Shown one piece after another: positions 45,545 through 57,440 of a stretch of 64,000 nt of DNA; the first letter of the stretch is position 1; each line of letters starts with the position of its first letter. Source of the stretch: Hymenopus coronatus (taxonomy: Eukaryota; Arthropoda; Insecta; Mantodea; Hymenopodidae); contig CM060887.1 of the NCBI GenBank assembly GCA_030762935.1, forward strand, positions 15,554,501-15,618,500, written 5' to 3'. The notes beneath the pieces were generated by a model that had not been told where the DNA came from, did no database searches, and worked only from the letters and a program-made list of their open reading frames with translations. The translations under genes and the position numbers were made by a program.

Positions 45545-46150
45545 ATTTCAGGGCGCGATAAGAAGCTTTTCACAAAAATCCCGCACACAAACTATCCTTA
45601 TATGGAACAGTACTGAACATATCGAAAGAAAAATGGCTCTAATGATTTTAATTAAAATACCATATACTATAGCGAATTACATGGATAATAAAAATGTTAT
45701 TTTGAACTTTCTGAGAATAGTCTTTGAAGTTCTTTTCATCACAATAACTTTTGTTTAAGTTTTAAAGCATAAGATATAGACAAAATCATCACAGAAAACA
45801 CAAAATCTCGTTAAAGCTTACAATTTTCAACAAATACATTTTTGGTTAACCATATCCGAGATATTTCTTGTTATTTGTTTAAAACTCCCAATACACCTTT
45901 CTCATGCTACAAGTTAATTTTTCCTTTGTGATTTTACGAAGAGAACGGAATTTCAAAGCTATCGTATTACCCTATTCCCATCATGCCTAAAAGTAACAAT
46001 ATTTTATATTAGATATTACACAAAAACATTGTTTCTGCAAACCTTTATAACGATTAGCATGACGTAGATAGAAAAACAAGCTTTTGTTAGAATAGGTAGA
46101 TGAAGAAACGGTAGAAAAAGTCTTGTGAATATATCAAATCCGATTTTTTA
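45545..46150 (+). mobile_element. HE repeat, core and non-hairpin end
   Basis: It starts at GCGCGATAAGAAGCTTTTCA and ends at TCTTGTGAATATATCAAATCCGATTTTTT. Strongly diverged. Confidence 0.75.
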
Positions 46151-46425
46151 AGCTATGCCCTTCACAGATACAAACATACACAAGGACCTTTTTGGATTTA
46201 AGATACTTCAAAACGATTATTTCTAGCCTAATGTCGATTTCCAATGTGAGTTATCCGGATAAGGTTTTTCGGGAGGGGGTTCCCTTATTCTGAGAAGAAT
46301 ATCGAGTAATTTTTAGTTCCAGGGAGCCTGAGATCATTTGAGCAGCATTTCACCAATTTCATTCATCGCCCGATATGACCAACCAAGTTAAAGCACGTTA
46401 AACTACGAAAAAAATCACTTAGGAG
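46151..46425. mobile_element. HE scrap (minus), then headless SINE-A (plus)
   Basis: 46151-46235 (AGCTATGCCCTTCACAGATA, CCTTTTTGGATTTAAGATAC) is a minus-oriented HE piece. 46238-46420 is SINE-A from GTGAGTTATCCGGATAAGG to CATCGCCCGATATGACCAAC and an A-rich end; its tRNA head is missing. Confidence 0.7.
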
Positions 46426-47939
46426 TTACTTGAATTAATATTATTTTCTGAAAGAGATTTGTCGTAAGGAATGTTGTCCACAGACAGTTAACGATACTGT
46501 CAAATGCCAGAATCATATTGGCGCCGCCAGTGTGCCGAAATATCGCCCCGTAGGAGATCATCTGCATGAAAGTAAATCTACTGATCGGGTGCTGTCGCCT
46601 TAAGTCCACTTAAAAACAATCGGGATGTCATCTAAAGAACTCCGTTTTGCTTTAATTAGGATACTTAACGTAAGTACTCTTATGTGTGATGTTGAGTTTG
46701 GTTTAAAAGCACAGGGAGAGAGCCAGTGCATGCTCTCTGCTACCTGGACTTTGGTCCAGGTCAGCTCGGGATATTTCAGAGCACATCACAAAGACCACAA
46801 GGGAATTAAATCCAATTACGTCCCTGCAGCCCTACGAACCAAGATTCTGCGGTCATGAAGTCCCTTCCTCAATAAGCTTTACTAAATATGCTGTGCTCTG
46901 AATTCAACGGGGAATGAATTTTTATTGAGCTCTCCCAGATTCCCATGAGCAAGCAGATTTGCTGGATTATGGACACAGTGGTTTCCCTTTGTCTGTTCCT
47001 ACTGCCTCGGCGAGATTTATCTATAAAAAGCCAATAAATAATAAAGTGAATACAGCCAATACGTTGCAGTAAATCAGTACTTGTCAACTCTGTCAGATTA
47101 AACGTTTATTCGAACAAAGAAGACTTCGAAAAGGAATGGTATTTATTGTTGTTACGCAATAAGAGAACTGTTTAAGTTGCTTATACAGGCTACCAAAGGA
47201 AGATAGCAGTCGATTAGCTTACACTTTGACTTGTCCGAAACTTGATGTCGCAACTTTCAAACTCTTCTATTTAAAGTTTTATGTGTGTTTAAAAATCGCA
47301 CACAATTGGGATTAGGCAGCGAAGGAACAACGGTTGTCATACGCCACGTAAACAACCTCATAACATGTTATACGAAACACATAACAAAACCCACATGCTA
47401 CGTCTTCCATTACTATGGTGACCTGTGCCGCGTCGGCGTGTCTATCACCACGCGACTGGGACCTTCGCTACCAACCTGCATCTTTCTTGGAGTAGGTCAG
47501 GCACGTGCCATTTGGTTATACATGACTGCCTAATCCATAGTGATTTTATGGCAGTTTTTGTATGTGCCGAATTTAGAGCTGAAAAGTATATTCACGTCAC
47601 GTACGGTACGGCCAACAAGGTCCAGATTTTCGTTTGGTGTCGTTTTGAAACATCCTGTACATATATTTAATATATGGGAAATGAGTTCCGCTCTTCTTCA
47701 CCCAATGTATTTCGTCTTTAATACTTCATTCAAAGAGAATGTGGGTGAAAATTGGACAAAACTAATCATTAGTTACAATGTAATTGTAATGAGGAAGTTT
47801 TTTGATAAGTTAAACAGCAACACAGCGGAGGGTGGTTGAGACTTTTTCTAGTATTTATTCTTCAAAACTTTCTGGGTGCAGAATTTTAGGTCAGTTTTAC
47901 TTCTCTACGGTTATAGTAACTAAGAAAGCATTTTATTAC
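46426..47939. other. No gene recognised
   Basis: The longest repeat-free stretch in the middle of the window. Open frames at 47285-47533, 47425-47670 and 47540-47839 overlap each other in different frames, lack any domain I know, and are not favoured. Confidence 0.3.
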
Positions 47940-48540
47940 ACCAAACAAGTTGCGCGTGGAAGTTTCATCAGAAATAATGTTTAGAAGCTCCCTGAACAAA
48001 AAAGTTCATGTGTATGATTGTGAACGGAACAACTCAAAAACGAAACCTCAAACTTGATATGCAACTTCAGTGTGATTCAAGGATGCGACATGAAGATTTT
48101 CAAGAAAATCTCCACAACCTAAACTACCTTTATATGGGACATTTTACAAAAGTTTGATTTTCTCAAAAATGACAATTTTTATTAAAACAGTATAGGTTAA
48201 AGAAATTGCCATTGCCAATGATATGTATAGCTTGGATTTTCTAATAATGGCCTCAGTGTTCTTCATTTTGAACTACTTTTGCATGACTGGTAAACTGTAA
48301 GAAGCAAAACCCTATTACAAAAAACAAAATCATCTCTCTAAAGCATACTTATTTTTCATACATTTATTTGTATTTATTTTACTCCTGGCTATGTAAAAAG
48401 AACGTAATTTTAAAGCTATCACTTAGCGACAAACTCCTGAAAGATTTGCTTATCTTTTTAGCCTTATGTCTCTACTACTTGTGATATATGTTACGCTGTT
48501 TTATATACAAATAAATATGCATAATTGACATTTCAGAGAC
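47940..48540 (+). mobile_element. HE repeat, diverged
   Basis: GGAAGTTTCATCAGAAATAA, GAACAACTCAAAAACGAAAC, AAGGATGCGACATGAAGATT and GGTAAACTGTAAGAAG in order. The end lacks the ATGTAGAGAAAG section. Confidence 0.75.
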
Positions 48541-48711
48541 AATCACATTGCCACCTGCTTATGAAAATTAATCATCCTTTCTTTAAGTTGAAAGGGACAC
48601 AGGTCTTCCCTCACCTCACTTAGCTAATCTCAAGTTCCACGGTTAAAAAAACGTTTATTCAAATTAAACGCATGCGATTTATCCCCGTAGTAGCCACATC
48701 TTACGTCCTGT

Positions 48712-49130
48712 CTACCGAGTTTAGCTCTGTAGACAGGTTTGAGTCTCTCATTCAGGAGGTACTGGGTTCGGTTCCCCTCGACCGCCTACCCTGATCCTCG
48801 ATTTTTCGTGCTCGGTATGGGAATACCGGGTTGTTTTTCCTTTCATTCTGTCTTGCTAAGGTTCAGGTGTGTTTTCAGGTATCGTGACGTGAGGTGGTGC
48901 CGGGAAGAGGTGCGGATGCTTACTCCTATGGAGTACTCCCCGTAGAAGCACAACGCTACCTGTTTGCAAGGATTGTTCTCCCCCGCTCTGTACGGTTGGG
49001 GTTTTTGAGTTCAGGAAATGTTAAAGAGATTTCGGCGCGTCTCTGTGGCCTGTCTGCCTGTGGCCTCTGTGATTCCCTCACTTCATCCTGGAAGATGATA
49101 GCTACAATACATCTGTGTAGGTCGTAGAGT
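48712..49130 (+). mobile_element. SINE-E, longest copy
   Basis: The head has GGTACTGGGTTCGGTTCCCC (box B). The body has TATCGTGACGTGAGGTGGTG, TTCGGCGCGTCTCTGTGGCC, CCCTCACTTCATCCTGGAAG and ACAATACATCTGTGTAGGTC. Frames at 48739-49127 are incidental. It is followed within 15 bp by a LINE piece. Confidence 0.65.
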
Positions 49131-49144
49131 GTGAGGTGTGTCTC

Positions 49145-49525
49145 ATCATGAATAGTATGAGAATCTGCCCCATTTGCGAAGAGGAAAAGACGTGGACCCA
49201 TATCTTGGTAAGCTGTAGGGATACGGAGGAAGGGCGGGAAAGGCATTTACCGCGATCCTTTACCACCACATATGCGGAGTAAGAAGCATTTTGGACGCTA
49301 CTGGCAGGCACGGGAAACGCGGACGGGCTACGTAAATATCTACTTAGGCAAGACAGCTGAGATCTGAGAAGGCTGATGATAGGGAAGAGGGGAGGTTATA
49401 AGAAGAGTTAAACAAAATGTTTTTACATATATTTTATGCCATACTTTTCGGACTTTGATTCGTAATGGTGTTAATAGGGCGTGTGTGTGTGTGTGTGTGC
49501 GTGTGTATATATGTGTGTGTGCGTG

Positions 49526-49563
<38 letters not shown>

Positions 49564-49682
49564 TTTGTCTGCTTATAATACAGTACATTACAGCTGACTA
49601 GGTCTATACTGTGTTGTAAATTTAAGTTGTATTTGAATATTTTTGTCCTTTATTTTCGTGTTTAATCTTTTCCTTTTTTGAT
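49145..49682 (+). pseudogene. LINE C-terminal fragment and 3' UTR
   Basis: MNSMRICPICEEEKTWTHIL starts the fragment: the C-x2-C...H-x4-C pattern is intact here (CPIC, H, then SCRD), unlike in the related piece at 2136-2429. A stop and an insertion follow the TTTYAE stretch. The nucleotide identity with 2265-2455 is high by eye. After AAGGCAAGACAG (here TTAGGCAAGACAG) comes GCTGAGATCTGAGAAG without interruption, which proves the SINE-C cluster at 2456-2945 is an insertion. A GT/AT microsatellite lies at 49488-49561. The 3' UTR is then split by an HE copy and resumes at 50570. Confidence 0.7.
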
Positions 49683-50569
49683 TTTACTTTCTTTAGCCCC
49701 ATATGTACAATGTACATAGGGATAGAGAAGGTATTGTAAAGCACCAAAAAATTCGATATCGAGATTTCACCGGAAATATATGTTTTGGTGTCCCCTGACT
49801 CAGAAAAAAGCATTTTTAAAAAAAAGGTCCATGTGTGTGTGTCTGTCTATCTGTGTGTGTGTCTGTGGGCAGCATAGCCCCAAAAGGAAAAGACCGTTAA
49901 ACACAAACCTGATATTTAGGTTTAGTGTATTCCAAGGATGCGACAGGAAGATTTTCAAAAAAATCCCCCTACTAAAAACACTTTACATGGAAAAAATTTC
50001 AAAAATTTTTATTTTCTTAAAAATGGCTCTAACGATTTTGATTAAAATCCCGTATATTAAAGCTATTTATCTACGAAATAAAATGTGTATCTCGAATTTT
50101 TGGAGAATAGCCTCTTAAGGCCTCTTTATTCTGGATAAATTTTGGTTCACTGCTAAATCGTAAGAGATAGAAAAAAACTCACTACACAGAAAATGTAAAT
50201 CACGACAAAACACACAATTTATGTCCTTTACGTTTTTGTTGTGGAGGTAACCGTTTCTGAGATATTCCTTGTTATTGGTTTCAATTGTGAAGTACTTAAA
50301 CTTTTCTCACATAGGAAGTGTACGCTTTTCTTTTGTTCTACTCCTGGCCAAGCAAAGAAGTGATTTGCAATTACAATTGCATAACGATAGATTTTAAAAC
50401 ATTTGACAATCATGTTAACATAGCGCATTCCCTTATTCTCTTCTACTTATTAGGAACTAAGTAATAACATTCTGTTAATATTTATCTCGATTAGCATTGT
50501 GTACAAAGAAGAGTAATCTTTTGTAGAGCAGCTAGAGAAAGTCTTGTGAGTGTAACACATAGATTTTTT
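49683..50569 (+). mobile_element. HE repeat, full length, inside LINE 3' UTR
   Basis: From TTTTACTTTCTTTAGCCCCA to AACACATAGATTTTTT. LINE tail sequence lies on both sides, so both boundaries are set independently of the HE comparison. A GT-rich tract lies at 49832-49866. The palindrome is altered (CATATGTACAATGTACATAG). Confidence 0.9.
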
Positions 50570-50690
50570 AATATTGCTTACCATTTTGTGTATTGCAAAA
50601 GCACGTGCGGTCTGTGCACCCGTGCGATTGATAAAGATAAATGTATGCTTACTGATATTTCATAAATACATCTATTCAGTCATATATTCC
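50570..50690 (+). mobile_element. LINE 3' UTR, second part
   Basis: TTTTGTGTATTGCAAAAGCA, GTCTGTGCACCCGTGCGATT and CATAAATACATCTATTCAGT match 3112-3211, the end of the other LINE tail. Confidence 0.8.
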
Positions 50691-50983
50691 ACTGTATCAT
50701 CAGCTCTGCATTTCTCAGTGATTACTAGGGAGAGCAGGCGGGGTAACGTTTGGTTGGAGTGCAAGTTAACAGGCTAGGGGATTGATGACATCAGAGATAG
50801 GGTTATACACACTCACTGTCCGCTCAGCTACCCTATCTGTTTTGGTTTTCTTTTGAGTATCAAATTTTGCCGAAAGCATCGAAGGTGCAGCATCCGTAAA
50901 ACCAGTAGAAGAACTTGGATCGGAGCTCATGTGATGGTGATGTAGAGAGAAGTTTTTCTCAGTATAAACACTGATTGACAAAA
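50691..50983. other. No gene recognised
   Basis: Nothing recognised. Confidence 0.3.
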
Positions 50984-51848
50984 GATATGATGTGTTACAT
51001 TCACATGATTTTCTCTATCTATGTATTCTGTAACAAACTATTCTCACAAAACATTATTCTCTCTAGTGCATGGCAATTCAGATAAACATCAGCAGAAATG
51101 GTCTTACTACTTAGTTCCTTCTAAGCAGAAGGAAATATACCAGGCTAAAGCGATAGTCAATGTTTAATAATTGGTTATTATGTGATAGAAATTCGGCTCT
51201 CTTTGCATGGTCAGAAGTAAAACAAAAGAAAAAGGAATGACAAATTTCCATCTAGAAAACTAAGTATTTTAAAAGTGAAAGCATTAATAACAAGCAATAT
51301 CTCGGAAATTGCTAACTCCATAAATAAACAAAATGTATCATAAATTGCGTGTTTTAACGAAATTAATTTTTTGTGTAGAAAATTTTTGTCTATCTCTTAC
51401 GGTTTACCAGTTATTCATAAGCATCCAGAATGAAGAGGTCTTCAGAGGCCACTCTCAGAAAATTCAAGATATTAATTTTATGTGTCATATAAATATGTTG
51501 AAAATACGACATTTTAATCAAAATCGTTAGAGCTATTTTTAAAAAGAAAAATTGAAAATATTTCCATGTGGGGTTTTCCTAAAAATCTTCGTGTTGCATC
51601 CTTGGAAGATAATGAACTTAATTTATTATCAAGTTTGGTGTTTAACCGACTCTTTGTTTTAGCTACATTATGTTATTCACGGATACATTGACACAAAGAT
51701 TTTTTTCTAAAAACATTATTGATTTATTTATTCATTCATATATGTATATAATTACACAGGGATCGATCCTGAGACGTTTATTTACACTCAAATCCCGATA
51801 TCGATTTTTTGTGCAATGCAACACTCTACACAGAGTGTTAACAAACTA
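50984..51848 (-). mobile_element. HE repeat, diverged
   Basis: GATATGATGTGTTACATTCA to CAACACTCTACACAGAGTGT. Parts of the hairpin side are replaced and AT-rich insertions occur near 51700. Confidence 0.75.
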
Positions 51849-52194
51849 CACCGAAATAATTTGGGAGATTGCGCACGTGACTGATATAAGTAATTTGAGA
51901 TGGGCGATGCATGGTCCCCGAACAAACATAACGCAGCTACATAGCGTTAAACGTGCGGGTATCAGGTGTTGATAAGTCGGTGTTGAAGCAAAGCAGGTTG
52001 AATAAATGGCATAGAATGTCTTTAAAACTGCTGCTCAATTATAGAAATATCGATTTTTAGCCGCTCGGTACTAGAGTTCTCAAGATTTAATGTCGCAAAT
52101 ATCTGTAAAATCTCGAACTAATCACTTGACAGTGCCACACTGAGCATTCATTACCTACGTTCTTGAATTATGTAGTCTACTCTGGAAGCGTTTT
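51849..52194. other. No gene recognised
   Basis: Nothing recognised. Confidence 0.3.
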
Positions 52195-52410
52195 TTTCCA
52201 ACTGCTCTGGTGGCTTAATGCGTAACGCTGGAAGCTGCTATCCTAAAGGTCAGGAGTTCGGTTCCTCTCATAGAATAAATTTTTTGTTATTATTCTTCTC
52301 ATTCCAGGCGAAGTGCCGCGATACGTGAACGAGACCCGAACTCGTAAACTATCTTTCACTTGAAAGCCAGTATCATAACCACTACTCTAGAGAGGTACGC
52401 TGTAATATGT
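52195..52410. mobile_element. Inverted pair of tRNA-like retroposon heads
   Basis: 52205-52268 (plus) has GGTGGCTTAATGCGTAACGC (A-box-like) and CAGGAGTTCGGTTCCTCTC (B box). 52335-52405 (minus) has, on its own strand, AGAGTAGTGGTTATGATACT and TACGAGTTCGGGTCTCG. They face each other across about 65 bp with a T-rich tract. The anticodon regions do not form clean stems, so working tRNAs are unlikely. Confidence 0.55.
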
Positions 52411-53731
52411 CCCTTCGTTTTTCGTGTTATGCTCTCGATTGGTTGATAAATTAGCCAGTTGCGTACTGCACTTCAGAAACTTATATCCGTTACTTCGAAA
52501 TGTCAATAAACAGGTCATAAGTCTCCTATCTCAAATTACTTACTTAAGTAATCTACATATTCTGTGGAAATATTTCGGTATAGTTCATTAACACCTGTAT
52601 ATATTATGCACTATGTACTAAGCAAAAAAAAATAAAAATCCTAGGAATTTCACCAAAAAATCTCTTAAAAAGTACATTATTCATTCCATTAAATGCGCTC
52701 ATGATGAAAGAGATTAACTACTATATCAACAAACAAATAATTTGCATACAAATATTGTAAATACACATTTACGTAAATATATGAGTTACACCGTACTATT
52801 GTAATACCATAGGCTACATGAATTACAGATAAGCATATAAATAACATTACCTTGATTATGTGTAAATGTTTACTATAATATAAAATGCAGTAGTGAAACG
52901 TTACGTTCTACAAAGGCTGCATTGATCTGCCAGCTCAAAAACCAGTTAAAAGAACACGTGTTGCTTGCATCTACAAATAAATCTGCAGTGAACTTCAGTC
53001 TCTAGTACCCCAAATGCGCTCTGCAATGATTACCTGTCTAAAGCTACAGAGCTTCACATGTCTGTTTAGAGAATCATTACACAAGGTATAGTTTCTGTTT
53101 ACATTTACTAATAAACCAAGTCCTAACAATTTTATTAATTAAAATAATTGAAGAATTCCTATGAACACTGTGGTTTTAGCACAATTCTGAAACTGACATT
53201 TGCATGCATGCGTGACCTATAACTGTTTAGAAGGCGCTTTTTGATTCGCTGACAAGCACGCAAACAATTTCCGAGTAATTTTATTTTATGCATGAGGTCT
53301 CCTTAAACTGAGCGGAAACATAAACGGGCGAGTAATGAAAGGTACGCGGATTACTTGTTCGAGATTCATTCATTTCACTGTGACTTTCTCTTCTCCGAAC
53401 TGCAATGCTTTACAAAACTTCAAAATACCTCATAATTTCTTTTGGTGCTCATTCGTAGCAACCTAGAGATGCTTGAAAATGGATATATGTATGCGTATTT
53501 ACCTGCGTACATTTCCCAGTCGATTACATATCACGCTTCTATCTCACAGTGAGCGTAAAACAGGGAGAAGTCCTGAATCTTAGTTCGGGTTAACATGAAA
53601 TCATATGTCTCTCACTTCAAATTATCGTCTACAGGGTCTGGCAGCGAGAAATGACGATTTTTAGAACGCATTCGTTGCTATTAGTTTTAAGTAAACAATG
53701 AAAAAGCAATTACATTGTTGTGAAAGACAAT
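52411..53731. other. No gene recognised
   Basis: Low-copy AT-rich DNA; nothing recognised. Confidence 0.3.
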
Positions 53732-54368
53732 ATGGATAACTGTCCTACAGCAGAACGTGTGTTCGGAGTAAGAACTTATTTTGAGTTGAAATCGATCACT
53801 GATGTGCAGAGAAGATTTAGAAATGAATTTGATATGAATGCATGGCATGAAAGAATTCCGTCCCGAAACTGTCGTAAAGTGGGTGAGTAAATTTAACAAT
53901 TCTGGCAATGCTTGTGATAAATTTGTTGGTAGTGCTTGCCTGAAAACATTGCGAGAGTTAGAGAAGCTCTGCAACAAAGTCCAACTCGTTCTGCAATGTT
54001 GGAAATTCCTGATGAAATTCATTTAGGTGACGAATTATGGTTCTAGCAAGATGGCGCCACAACGCACACTACTCGTCGTTCAATGTTTGCGAAACATGTT
54101 TCCAGGACCCTTAATTTCACGACTTGGAAACATTTCCTGGCCGGCATATCTCCTGACCTGACTTAGCTGATTCTTCCTATGGGGTTATCTGAAAAGTAGT
54201 GTGTTTTGCAACAACTCTCGCACCATCATTCAGCGCAAACAAAACGTAAGGAACAAAATCGGTTCCATTGATCCTTTGAGACGAGTTATGCAGAGCTTTC
54301 ATGGCAGATTGCAGGAATGTATTCGTTGCCGTGGAGGCCACTTACAAAGTGTGGTTTTTAGAAAGTGA
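53732..54368 (+). pseudogene. IS630/Tc1-like transposase pseudogene
   Basis: From ATG at 53732 the frame reads RVFGVRTYFELKSITDVQRR, the N-terminal helix-turn-helix of an IS630/Tc1/mariner-like transposase. Then, in shifting frames, come KWVSKFNNSG, ENIARVREALQQSPTRSA (the usual linker), ELWFQQDGATTHYS-like sequence (block with the second catalytic Asp, QDGAxxH), ETFPGRHIS, LWGYLK-like remnants and finally QSFHGRLQECIRCRGGHLQS, ending VVFRK and TGA at 54366-54368. Several stops and a deletion between the linker and QDGA block (the first catalytic Asp is missing) make it non-functional. A full protein of this type is about 340-360 residues. Flanking terminal repeats were not found. Confidence 0.75.
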
Positions 54369-54539
54369 CAAAACATAAATAAATTGCTTTATTCTATGTT
54401 CATTTCAGTTTATGTGTTGTGTTTTAATTCGTCCTGAGTATCCCACGGACACACGGAGTATAAAAATTGTTATATACCATTGCTGGGCCCTATATTACAA
54501 AAAACTGCAATCAAGCTCTTCTAGTTTTCTCCCTGCATA
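54369..54539. other. No gene recognised
   Basis: Possibly 3' transposon sequence of the element at 53732; no terminal repeat was identified. Confidence 0.3.
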
Positions 54540-54650
54540 GGGACGTTTTCAGATCCGCGGCTGGAATCACGGCTATGGCATTGAATTTTTGAGTCCGACT
54601 CTACCTATCCAATTCCTGTTGTACACACGCTTGAGTGGAAAAAACAATGC
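54540..54650 (+). mobile_element. SINE-F, head-truncated
   Basis: AATCACGGCTATGGCATTGA, ATTTTTGAGTCCGACTCTAC and CACGCTTGAGTGGAAAAAAC match the B-box side and tail of SINE-F. Confidence 0.6.
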
Positions 54651-54930
54651 TGAACAACTAGGGCCAAAGTCAAAGTAGTCATTATAAGTCACCATTAGGG
54701 TATGCCATCTCAGAACATTTGAGATCACCTTGTGGTTTACTGGGAAACATGCGAGTCAGTTGAGAAATGCAATGTTATGCCGGCATGTTGCCATGGTAGC
54801 TCAGTGGCAGACCGGGAGATTAGTGGTTCAAATTTCGGCTATGGCATTGAATTTTACAGTCTAGACTCCACCTATTCAACACGTCTTACACACGGCTTGT
54901 GTGAAAAAACAATTAAAATTCATAATTTAT
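54651..54930 (+). mobile_element. SINE-F with upstream companion segment
   Basis: The tRNA-like part (54790-54848) has CCATGGTAGCTCAGTGGCAG and AGTGGTTCAAATTTCGGCTA, with a deletion in the anticodon arm. The 120 bp before it (CACCTTGTGGTTTACTGGG, GCGAGTCAGTTGAG, GTTATGCCGGCATGTTGCC) match the sequence between the inverted SINE-F pair at 33846-33965, so the family unit is larger than the tRNA head and tail. Confidence 0.65.
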
Positions 54931-55722
54931 ATTTACTTTCTCAACCCGTACATATAGTAGAGATGGTATTGTATTCCACCCAAAATAAGCATTTTTTAGA
55001 AAAAGGCTCATGTATGTATATATGCATTAACAGCATAGCTCATAAACGAAAGAACCACTAAATACCAAATTTGTTATATAAGTTAAGTACCTTCCAAAGA
55101 TGCGATACAAAGATTTTCAAGAAAATCCCGCACCTCAAACTACTTTTTGAAAATGTTTTTTTTTTTCCCTAAAAAATGCCTCTAACGATATTTGATTAGA
55201 ATAGGTACCGTACATTAAAGGTTTTTATATGACAAATAAAATGCATATCTTGATTTTTCTGGGAATAGTTTATGAAGACGTCTTTATTCGGGACGGTTGT
55301 TTCTGAATTTTGCATAACTGGTAAACCGTAAACGATAGACAAACACTTACTTCACAAAAAATGTAGATCTGCTTAAAAACAATTTGTCATATACATTTTT
55401 TTCGTGGGGTTAACCGTTTTCAAAATATGCTTTGTTATTGGTTTCAGTTTTACAATACTTTTACGTTTCTCATACGGGAATTTATCAACTCCTGGCCACG
55501 CATAGAAACGGATTTCAATCCCATAGCAACCACATTTTAAAACATTGACTGTCGGTTTAGCCTAGTGTATTGCCTTATTTCCCTCCTACTCATAAGGATC
55601 TACCAATAAGACCGTTTCTGCTTACGTTTATCAAGATTAGCATGAAGTAGATAGAAGAATAAGCTTGTTAAGAATAATTTGTTACAGAGATGTAGAAAAA
55701 GTCACGTGAATGGAACATAAAA
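54931..55722 (+). mobile_element. HE repeat, near full length
   Basis: TTTACTTTCTCAACCCGTAC to TCACGTGAATGGAACATAA. The CCGGAAATACATG section is deleted and the hairpin is short. Confidence 0.85.
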
Positions 55723-55734
55723 AGGCGTTTTGTT

Positions 55735-55946
55735 TATTTTTTCTTTTTCAATTTCGGTCGTACCGAACTTTGAATAATGAAATGATGCTCAAGTGGGTTC
55801 GGGTTTCATAGTGCTAAGAGTTACTCGACATTTGCCTGATCAGGATAAAGGAAAAACGTATCTGGGTATCCCACCGCAAACGAGATTCGAACTCGGGACT
55901 CCTTGAATGTGAGGCAGTCACGCTGTCACCTCACTACAGAGGTGTG
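55735..55946 (-). mobile_element. SINE-A (minus), diverged
   Basis: AATAATGAAATGATGCTCAA, TAAGAGTTACTCGACATTTG, AACGAGATTCGAACTCGGGA and ATGTGAGGCAGTCACGCTGT. The far 3' part is altered. It lies just past an HE end. Confidence 0.75.
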
Positions 55947-56434
55947 CTAAAATAACCTTGCAAGAGAAGAACGTATGTATCAAAAGTTGGCGTTGAAGAT
56001 AATATGATTTCCATCTGCAATCTACTCAAGCAATATTTTTGCAGCAAGCATTTTTATTATATTCCAGACCCTCCTTTCTGACTTTGCATTCCCCATTTCT
56101 CTTCCAACTTACTATCCCCAGATATTTCTTGAGTTATTCAATGCCACTTCCATATCTTCTATTCTTTGCACAATGGAATCTTCACAACTGGAAGCCCATT
56201 ACTCCCAACCGAGTGAACAGGATTCTATCAACTTCTATAGAAGTTCCAAATACAGGAGTTGTGTTTACTATATTCCGTATATGAAATTACCCTAAGGTAC
56301 GGCACCAAAAGCAGTTTATACTGAAGACCATTTATCTTTACTTCCTGACGTATTATTTTCCGTTGGAGGTATACCACTTTAACCCATCATTTATTAAAGC
56401 GTCGTATTATATTTACGCTTCTTTAAGAGCAGAG
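55947..56434. other. No gene recognised
   Basis: Nothing recognised. Confidence 0.3.
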
Positions 56435-57440
56435 TTCTGTACATATCTTTCTCTACATCTCTGTAACAAATTATTGATAAGAAGCTTATTCTTCTATCTA
56501 CTTCATGCTCATCGAGACAAACAATAATATAAATTATCTAATTACTTGTTTTATTGTACGTAAAAGATAAATGAGGGAATACTTTATACTAAAGTGATAG
56601 TCAAATCTTTAAAAAACTGGTTACATTTGGTTGAAATCCATTTCTTTTCATTGCCAGGAGCTGACAAATCCCCGTTATGACTCAAGTTTTCAGCATTTTA
56701 AAACTGAAACCAATAAAACAGAATTCTCAAAAATGGTCAACTCCACGAAAAAAATGTATACGACATATATTGTGTGTTTTAACGAAATCTACATTTTTAT
56801 GCAGTAACCTTTTGTTTCTCTCTTGCGGTTTACCGTTATGCAAAATTCATCGTCTCTCTTCAGAGACTATTCCCAGAAAGTTCAAGATATACATTTTATT
56901 TTTCATGTAAATATGTTTAATATGCGGTATTTTAATCAAAATAGTTAAAGCCATTTTTGAGAAAATCAAAATTTTCGAAATTTGTTCCATACAAAGTGTA
57001 GTTTTGGGTGCATGAATTTTCACCAAATCTTGGTGTCGCTTTCTTGGAATATACTAAATATAAATACCAAATTTGGTATTTTACCAGCTTTTGATTTTCG
57101 AGTTATCGTGTTCACACACATACATATACCCCACGAACCTTTTTTTATAAATGTGTGTTTTTTTGTTTGTTTTTTTTTTATTACAAGGAGACCTAAAAGG
57201 TGTATTTCCGATGAAATCTCAACATGCCGGTCCCCATGGCCACGCTCGCTAAAGCGTCTCGCTTTGTAAAAGAAACAGTAAAACCAGTAAACCAGTAATC
57301 AGTACAACCTACGGGGGGAAATGTAAATAGGTATACAGTACCGGAGTCCTGATCAGACTCCGTTACTGTTAAAAAAAAAACACATTAATTTTTGGATGAA
57401 AAGCAATAACTTCCCTATATACCATATACAGAAAGTAAAA
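56435..57440 (-). mobile_element. HE repeat interrupted by a short retroposon
   Basis: TCTGTACATATCTTTCTCTA to TATATACCATATACAGAAAG. A retroposon of about 145 bp interrupts at 57229-57378, between the words equivalent to GATGAAATCTCAACAT and AATTTTTGGATGAAA. Confidence 0.8.
57229..57378 (+). mobile_element. Short A-tailed retroposon, unassigned
   Basis: GGTCCCCATGGCCACGCTCG, TAAAACCAGTAAACCAGTAA, ACCGGAGTCCTGATCAGACT and an A run of 10 at the end. GAGTCCTGATCAGACTC is a small palindrome. No clear box A/B was seen, so it may be a 5'-truncated SINE of another family. Confidence 0.5.

Noticed and set aside
47285..47839. Three overlapping frames as a small gene
   Set aside because: The three frames overlap in different registers, with no motif, splice logic or codon bias that I could see.
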